A stretch of 64,000 nt of DNA from NCBI GenBank assembly GCA_022113835.1, contig JAILWY010000005.1, forward strand, positions 5,040,501-5,104,500, read 5' to 3'. The position numbers and the translations under genes are program-made. This DNA comes from Atopsyche davidsoni. Its lineage: Eukaryota; Arthropoda; Insecta; Trichoptera; Hydrobiosidae. Within the stretch, counting starts at the first letter, position 1, and each line of letters begins with the position of its first letter. Shown here piece after piece: positions 58,080 through 64,000 of the stretch. The notes under the pieces were generated by a model. The model saw only the letters and a list, made by a program, of their open reading frames with translations. It was not told the origin of the DNA and did no database searches.

Positions 58080-58480
58080 AAAATACGAGGAATTCAGGTA
58101 GAGAAGGCATCCATCATGAGAGATCCCTCGAAGCACCAGTCGGGAGGCTCGCTAAAGGGTTGCGCCGCCCCCGCCAGACGTTTGACTTTTAAATGCATGG
58201 CAACACAACAAAATGATTTATTCCCTTATGCAAGTCGCGAAAGGAACTTTCTGTCGGGAGCTTCCCGAGCTTTTTGTGTCACTCTGTTTATGCGCGGCAA
58301 GTTTTACTGCGGGGGAATAAAATGGCGCGGGATGATACGCCATGACAGACGCTGGCTGCGGCTCACGGATTTATACCGTGGAATATTAAATTTTACGGCA
58401 TGGGATTTATAAAACAAGCAATCGTTTTTCTCGGAAGGCTTCGTGGCTGTGTCGTGGAGTCTTTCCTAAGTTTGTTTGCA
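58080..58480. other. Balanced block covered by a chance open frame
   Basis: A 114-codon + frame (58068-58412) spans the block but begins in AT-rich DNA without an ATG (TTG) and has no recognisable domain. TGATTTAT at 58214-58221 and several ATTTATA/TTTATG cores suggest a homeodomain-bound element instead. Confidence 0.35.
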
Positions 58481-58778
58481 AGGAAATAACCTCACCTAAC
58501 GTTTTTTGTCTTAAATTAAGTATTATGTTTTATCTTAAAAACCATAATAGAATTTAATCATACTAAAATATATTTTTGTGATTCTTTTTTCTTTTTATTT
58601 CAACCGTTCATTTGCTTTGAGTAACACACTTCTAGCTATTGTGGTTTTATAAGTACATCTATAGATAAAAATACTAAAAAATAAACTATTTAAAACTATT
58701 ACATTATGTAGACAAAGTAAAAATTCTTGTGATATTTGTTACTATAAATTTTCAGTTTAATATTTTTAATCTTCTTCT

Positions 58779-58870
58779 ATATTAAGTGCTTCTCCTCAGA
58801 GGAGGTTGGCGACCCTTTTACTGAGATACTCGTGCTGAGTCAGAGCTCATTGTTTTCTAAGGCTAAAATA
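58779..58870 (+). mobile_element. Dispersed repeat family, copy D
   Basis: Aligns with copy B throughout: CTTCTTC, AAGTGCTTCTCCTCAGAG, AGGTTGGCGACC, TGCTGAGTCAG, GTTTTCTAAGG. Shorter than A and C, with the right part missing or diverged. Confidence 0.65.
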
Positions 58871-58879
58871 GTAAGGAAA

Positions 58880-59175
58880 CCTCAAGTACTACTAAATTCA
58901 AAAAAAAAAAAAAATTTAATTTAATCTGTAAGCACATATAGACTACACAACAATATTAAAATATAAGCGGCAAAAAAATAATAAGCAAAAATTATTTATT
59001 TCATATTGCTTTATATAAACACATCATAAATCTGTTCTTTTACCTATTTGTAATTTGAGACTTTATCTTTAAAGTATGTTAACTCGTTTATCAGCAAGTG
59101 ATAATATTATTTCACGATGATAATAATATTTAATAATTTAGTTAGTAATAATTTTTTAATTGATTTTATAATAGA
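58880..59175. other. AT-rich filler
   Basis: A poly-A run at about 58900-58914 lies near the end of copy D and could be a retroposition tail. Nothing else is seen. Confidence 0.5.
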
Positions 59176-59179
59176 ATAA

Positions 59180-59480
59180 AGAAGAACTTTCCCGACCTGA
59201 CCCAATGAGCGCTGGAAAATAGACGAAGGATATTTTCGATCCGCATCGGCGCGCTCGCCCATCGTCAATCATTAACGAGTTATCCAACATTAATTTATCG
59301 TTTCGGGTATCAAATATTGAAACAGAAATGGCCTCTCGAATTGTGAAATGCGCGGCTATCAGTTCCTCTTGAATAATTAAAATCCTCAAGGAGCCCTCTG
59401 CGGCCTCCGACGGGATTATTAATTAATTTGGTTCCATCGATCGATAAAACGTCCGAATGCTCTAGAATCATTCCGTGTAT
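59180..59480. other. Balanced block with homeodomain and DREF-like palindromes
   Basis: ATTAATTAATT at 59418-59428 and ATCGATCGAT at 59436-59445 lie at the end of about 300 bp of CpG-balanced, non-coding sequence. It is a candidate enhancer. Confidence 0.35.
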
Positions 59481-59489
59481 TATTAAATA

Positions 59490-60690
59490 TCACATTTCAG
59501 TGCAGTGGAAGGATCTAAATTTATAATAATATACGTGTTGTAAAAAATAATATTGATTTTGTATGAAACAGCGAGCACAAACTTTCATAGCCATAAATTG
59601 TACTTGTCTATAAATTATTCAAAAACTTATTTATTTTATCATAGTTTATATGGTAAATGTTGGTTTTTTTATATCTAAGTAAATGTAAATAAGTTTGTTT
59701 GTTGATGATTTATATCTACTTATATTTTGTATATATTTTAATGATACTCCCTAAGTACTTTCAAAACGAGACTTTGAAAAGTATACGTATAGCTACATCA
59801 TAGTAGTAAAAGCTTTCACACTATATCTTACAACCAAAGCCATCAACGAAAAACCATTAAACAGCAATTGATAATAAATTAAAAATATTTGGTAAAAATA
59901 CTAATCAATATCCACTACTCCTAACTAATTCGTCTAACATATCAATGAATTTATTTATGATATAGATTGGTAAAAGATATCATTGTTTTTCAATGCCTGC
60001 GAAAATAAGTATTGACATTAAAATCTTTCGCGAAGAAAAGAAATTTTGTTGAGCAAAGTTTTTTTCTAAATATTATTGCATGATGAGAATATGTTTCAAA
60101 TAATAAAGTTTATATTATAAACAATGTTTTTCGTTACGATTGTTAGTAATAGTTTTCTTGGTTTATTTTTCCTTGTTTTGATATATCACTTGCAGTTTTC
60201 ATTCAAATGTTTAAAGAAGATACCCGATATGAAGATATATTTTGGTTTATTCAACTGAAAAATATTCAAACTCGGTGTTACGCCCGAAGCCACGGATTTG
60301 AATCTATTGAAAACAGCTGCAAGGCATTCAGTTACATTCAAATAGTTTTGCATAAATAGGTATGTAAATCTAACCCCTGTGTATCGCCCCAATATCCAAT
60401 GTAAATTTTATCAATATTGAGTTTTCAAATGCATCCATCTTACATATCGCAATACTTTATTACAAAAATAGTAAATATATGTACTGGTTTTTTCAGGTTC
60501 TTTGAAATCAAATCATAAATAATGATGATGAGAATTTCAAAGATTTATTTTATTGATTTTAAATAAAGTTTTCTGTTGTGAAAAGTCACACATAAAAGTA
60601 AATTCCGAAAGCAAATTTTATTATTTTATAAAGCCACGTATATGGTGACATTTTCTCATGTATAGAAAACACACCCCTTCATAAACGCAA
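59490..60690. other. AT-rich filler
   Basis: A patch at about 60260-60400 is slightly balanced; a short - strand frame there has no protein character. No gene is seen. Confidence 0.55.
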
Positions 60691-60699
60691 CGTTCCCGT

Positions 60700-60960
60700 A
60701 GTACATTAACTAAACACAAAAACCTAGGTTTTTTTAACCCAGGAATAGGATGTACTCTTCTGAGCGACAGTTTGCAAACAGTCTGTATGAAATAATAACG
60801 AGGGCTACAGGCACAAAGCGGCGTAGGGTGGCTTTTTTCATCCCTTACAAAGACCTCGGCTAACCCCGGAGTTTCGTATTAACAAGTAGGGAAGAGACAA
60901 TCTGAGACGACGGACTCTTGAGCCTTCTCTGCTGTGACATGAACATGAGTTACATGAAAT
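60700..60960. other. Balanced block with 16-bp palindrome
   Basis: AAAAACCTAGGTTTTT is a perfect palindrome at 60718-60733. TTTGCAAAC (forkhead-like, also palindromic) follows near 60772. It is non-coding. Confidence 0.35.
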
Positions 60961-60969
60961 GAACAAACA

Positions 60970-63255
60970 ACTCGTAGGCAAAAGTAATTAATTTAAAAAG
61001 GGTAGTTTCAATAAAATTTATTAAATTATTGGAATAGAATAAGTCATTTCCATCCACTGATTTTTTTTTTAAATATTTGATGTATGGTAAAAATAATTAA
61101 ACGTGTATTTACATATGATTCATTAAATTATTGCATTGAAATACCGAAGTCAACATGAAATGAATTTTAAAATAGATTTCGTACTTTTTATACGTAATAC
61201 AATTTATATATTAAATATTTTAATAAACGTGGATTCCTTTGTATGGCTTAAAATGCTGAGAATTTTGAAGGAAACTAATGGAAAGAAAACAATTTTCTGA
61301 ACGTATAATAAATTCCGCTATTCTCGTCTTGCATTTATTAAACTTTTATAGTACTAAAAGAAAAAAAAAGGATTTTACATTACATTTTTGATGAAAAATA
61401 AATAGCAGGGTTTTATCATTCCACCAGGTGAATTTATATGAATACAAAATTTAAGTATTTTAAAAATATATATTCTGTTCATCGATTTTAACCCAAGAAA
61501 AATAATACGGGCCACAAAAAATTCTCAAATGAAAAAAAAAACACTTTCAATAAAATTTATTACATTTATTGAAATTCTGGTGGTTGTATAAAAATAACGA
61601 GATGGCTTAGAACGATGAGTATGAATATGTAATTTTTAATATGTGGTATGGTGAAAATTAATAATACGAAAATGAAAAAACAAAGCAGTGGAAAGCTTAA
61701 ACAGTAAACACGTTGTCATATAGCGCTGATGCTTTTCTTCTATTTTCTGTCCTTAAAACTCGAATACAATCCATCTCGTCGGAATTTTCTCCGCCTTGAG
61801 GACGCCAAGAGCTAAAATATTTACAGAAACAACTTTGTCGGCACTCCTTGCTCCCCGGCGCATTTGTACTGAGCTCCGTGCCTTGCGACACCGCCTGAGA
61901 ATAAAATTTTATTTTAAAACGTGCCGATAAAAAATGGTAAAATAAAATCAACCCCTAGAACGTATCGGGGTTTGTTTGTAGTTCTACCTAAGAAATATAC
62001 ACGTAAATCGTTTCTTTCGAAATAAACTTTCCCGTCCACGCGAACGTGTTATTGTTGTTCGTACTATGTTCGTAAACAAAATACTTTCAATACAAGAAAA
62101 ATAAATAATGAGGGCACATCATAAACAACGGAATAACATGAAATGTTAAACATGATACATTAGTACGAATTCGTTTGATCTGGATTAACTGCCACCTGTT
62201 CTCCCTCTGGACTGTTTTCTTTAAAAAGTTCATATTTACTGGTGTTTTTTTAATACAACGCTTGATATTAATATTTTTTATTTAATTTATTGTCAATTAG
62301 CCTTTGAATAATGATCAAAAATATTCTAGGAACTGGTTAGAATAAGGTTCTCGTTATTTATCTCTTGAGCATTGACAGACAAGCCGGCGTCTTCTCTCAC
62401 TGCAATTCAGAATGATGGATTGGGTAAATTAAATTTTCTTCCGTACGTTTCGGTTTTATCACCAGGCGCTTTCATCATTTAGATAAGAATTATAAGCAAT
62501 ATAAATTTTCCAAAAGCTCGTGATGAATCGACGCCTGTTTTGTCGGCGCTGCTCGGGTTTGAATGGATAATTGAACTGCTGTTATTAAACGGTGTTTGCT
62601 CTTGTGAAATGAAATGTGTTATTCCACGTGGCCTGCGCGTGTAATGTACCTCAGTTCGTTCTGAAGTATTAATTAAAAAATAACACTTAATAAAAAAACT
62701 ACTTTATTTTTTTTTGACCATTCAACGAGGGCGTAAAATAACAATGAACACAAAATTAAATTAAAAATCGCGAATTTTTTAATTGAAAACATTTTTCATT
62801 TATTTAATAACTTCAATCTATACTGAAATATTATATGAATACAACTAGTAACGAACATCGAACGTGTCAGTATAATTGCTGAAAATACAGTTATTGACAG
62901 TTTCTGCCACTCGACTGCAACCTGACAAAGTATATTTTTTTCTCAATAAGCAAATTTAAAATTTACGGGAAATGATTCAAATTATTTTTTTGGTATGTAT
63001 TGATACGCTCACTGTATTAATCTAAGTAAAATAGTGTAGAACATCATTGACACACAATAATTTATAATTCCTTTAATCAGAGTTTTAATCACATTTAGGG
63101 AGTTAATAAATTATCAAATCTAGAAATGAATTCATTTTTTAAGCGTATTTTTATTTGGTACTAACACATAGCTTTAAAGTATTAAACTATGAACTCTCAC
63201 GACGCAAAGTCGTTATTTCAGCACACACAACTATAAACAAACGCGCATTCATATT
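60970..63255. other. AT-rich stretch with two balanced blocks
   Basis: Blocks at about 61700-62060 and 62340-62660 are CpG-balanced and lack coding character. The remainder is AT-rich with several poly-A and poly-T runs. No gene is seen. Confidence 0.45.
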
Positions 63256-63259
63256 AAGA

Positions 63260-63680
63260 TTACTTCACTGAGTCATAAAGCTCTCTTCGGTGCCAACGCC
63301 GAATAATGCCAAACTAATCCGGCGAGCAGCCAGCACAGTAAAATCCCGGCGGCGAAACTTTTAACAGCCTCCTGAAATGTCAGCTGGCAGTTAAGCCTCC
63401 GTCTATTGTCACGCCGTCAAGTGAAAACGTCACAACTGTTAAGACAACCGTAAAAACTGTGCCGGGAAGGCGAAAACCCGCCGCGAGACACGTCACAGCT
63501 TCTGCACTTTACGGCGGCCGGAAGCTCGAATTGAATTTTGACCTATGTCAACGCTGAAATGTTAAACGCCATAGTGTTGTAGCGCATTGCGGCTCTCCAC
63601 CTGAGAGAGCTTCCGCGTCAGAACTTCCCAGGACCCGCGCCTGTCTGCCTTCAGGCTGTTGCTATGCAAAAAATACACCC
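63260..63680. other. Longest balanced block at the right end, candidate enhancer
   Basis: About 420 bp of CpG-rich, non-repetitive, non-coding DNA with CAGCTG at 63381-63386 and several CGTCA cores (half-CRE, about 63430, 63491 and 63616). The sharp return to AT-rich sequence at 63670 marks its edge. Confidence 0.4.
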
Positions 63681-64000
63681 TTACTTTACTGGGATATTAT
63701 TGATTTTTGCTAGATTCATATTGAACAAATTTACAAAAGTACGTCAAAGCGAGAAAGTACAAAATTAACCCATATCGCAAAATTTTTAATAGACTAAAAG
63801 TTCGATGCCAAAAATACCACATAATTTATATTATTACTAATATGATTAGGCACATTAGTTTATATATAGAAGACGATTTAAAGAAACTCAGAAAAATATC
63901 ATCGTGATTTATGTGGTTTACATGACCGATGTACTAACGAATCACTTCCGTTTATCGAGATTTTTTAACAATCATACTCTTCATATGAATCAATGTGCCC

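Noticed and set aside
58068..58412. 114-codon + strand frame
   Set aside because: No ATG start, no splice sites around it, no recognisable family; it covers a GC-balanced block where stops are rare by chance.
10126..63912. TGATTTAT/TGATTAAT Exd/Hox-type motifs across the window
   Set aside because: About eight to ten copies are close to what this base composition gives by chance, so the count is not evidence of Hox regulation; only composites are reported.
1..64000. Search by eye for Hox-cluster and other conserved insect microRNAs (mir-10, iab-4, mir-993, let-7, bantam, mir-193 and others)
   Set aside because: No mature sequence beyond short seed matches was found, so none can be used to name the locus.

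Overview
The window looks like non-coding DNA from an insect nuclear genome, most likely a moth or butterfly. It is strongly AT-rich, carries short interspersed and terminal-inverted-repeat transposon relics, and contains a (CCTAA) run matching the insect telomere motif. No open frame has convincing protein character: most are 60-90 codons and none shows a recognisable domain. The order-level assignment is inference, and I cannot name the locus.

The main structural signal is on the + strand. Three positions carry back-to-back splice signals: a branch-point-like CTAAT/CTAAA, a pyrimidine-rich tract, then CAG or TAG joined directly to GTAAG (junctions 7614/7615, 24423/24424 and 45698/45699). 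These are what recursive splice sites ('ratchet points') in giant insect introns look like. Each is followed 42-58 nt later by a second strong GTAAG donor, the layout of a recursive-splicing exon. Upstream, 2540-3099 looks like a promoter and non-coding exon ending in AAG|GTAAGC. The simplest model is a + strand gene whose 5' non-coding exon begins near 2.6 kb and whose intron runs past the right end of the window, more than 60 kb.

The rest alternates between AT-rich filler and about forty blocks of 100-400 bp with balanced, CpG-containing sequence. Many carry recognisable binding motifs: perfect TGACGTCA octamers (five in the window, four in the first 8.2 kb), two clusters of GCCAT (Pho/YY1-type) at 13.7-13.9 kb and 57.3-57.5 kb, a GAGA run touching a GCCAT at 30.7 kb, a perfect kB-type palindrome at 50.1 kb, and ETS, MYB, POU, NK-2 and Exd/Hox-type sites. 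This resembles the regulatory landscape of a Polycomb-controlled developmental gene, such as a homeobox gene, but that is inference from layout and motifs only.

Mobile and repetitive DNA: a 299-bp hAT-type MITE with a perfect 8-bp target duplication (48.3 kb); a 627-bp element with ~80-bp inverted ends (26.5-27.2 kb); a 199-bp MITE holding telomere-like repeats (33.1 kb); four copies of one dispersed family (17.05, 18.02, 40.75 and 58.78 kb); four tRNA-like sequences, the best a cloverleaf pseudogene at 32.46 kb; a 51-bp tandem repeat (16.1-16.35 kb); and an 8-bp GC-rich minisatellite (17.63 kb).
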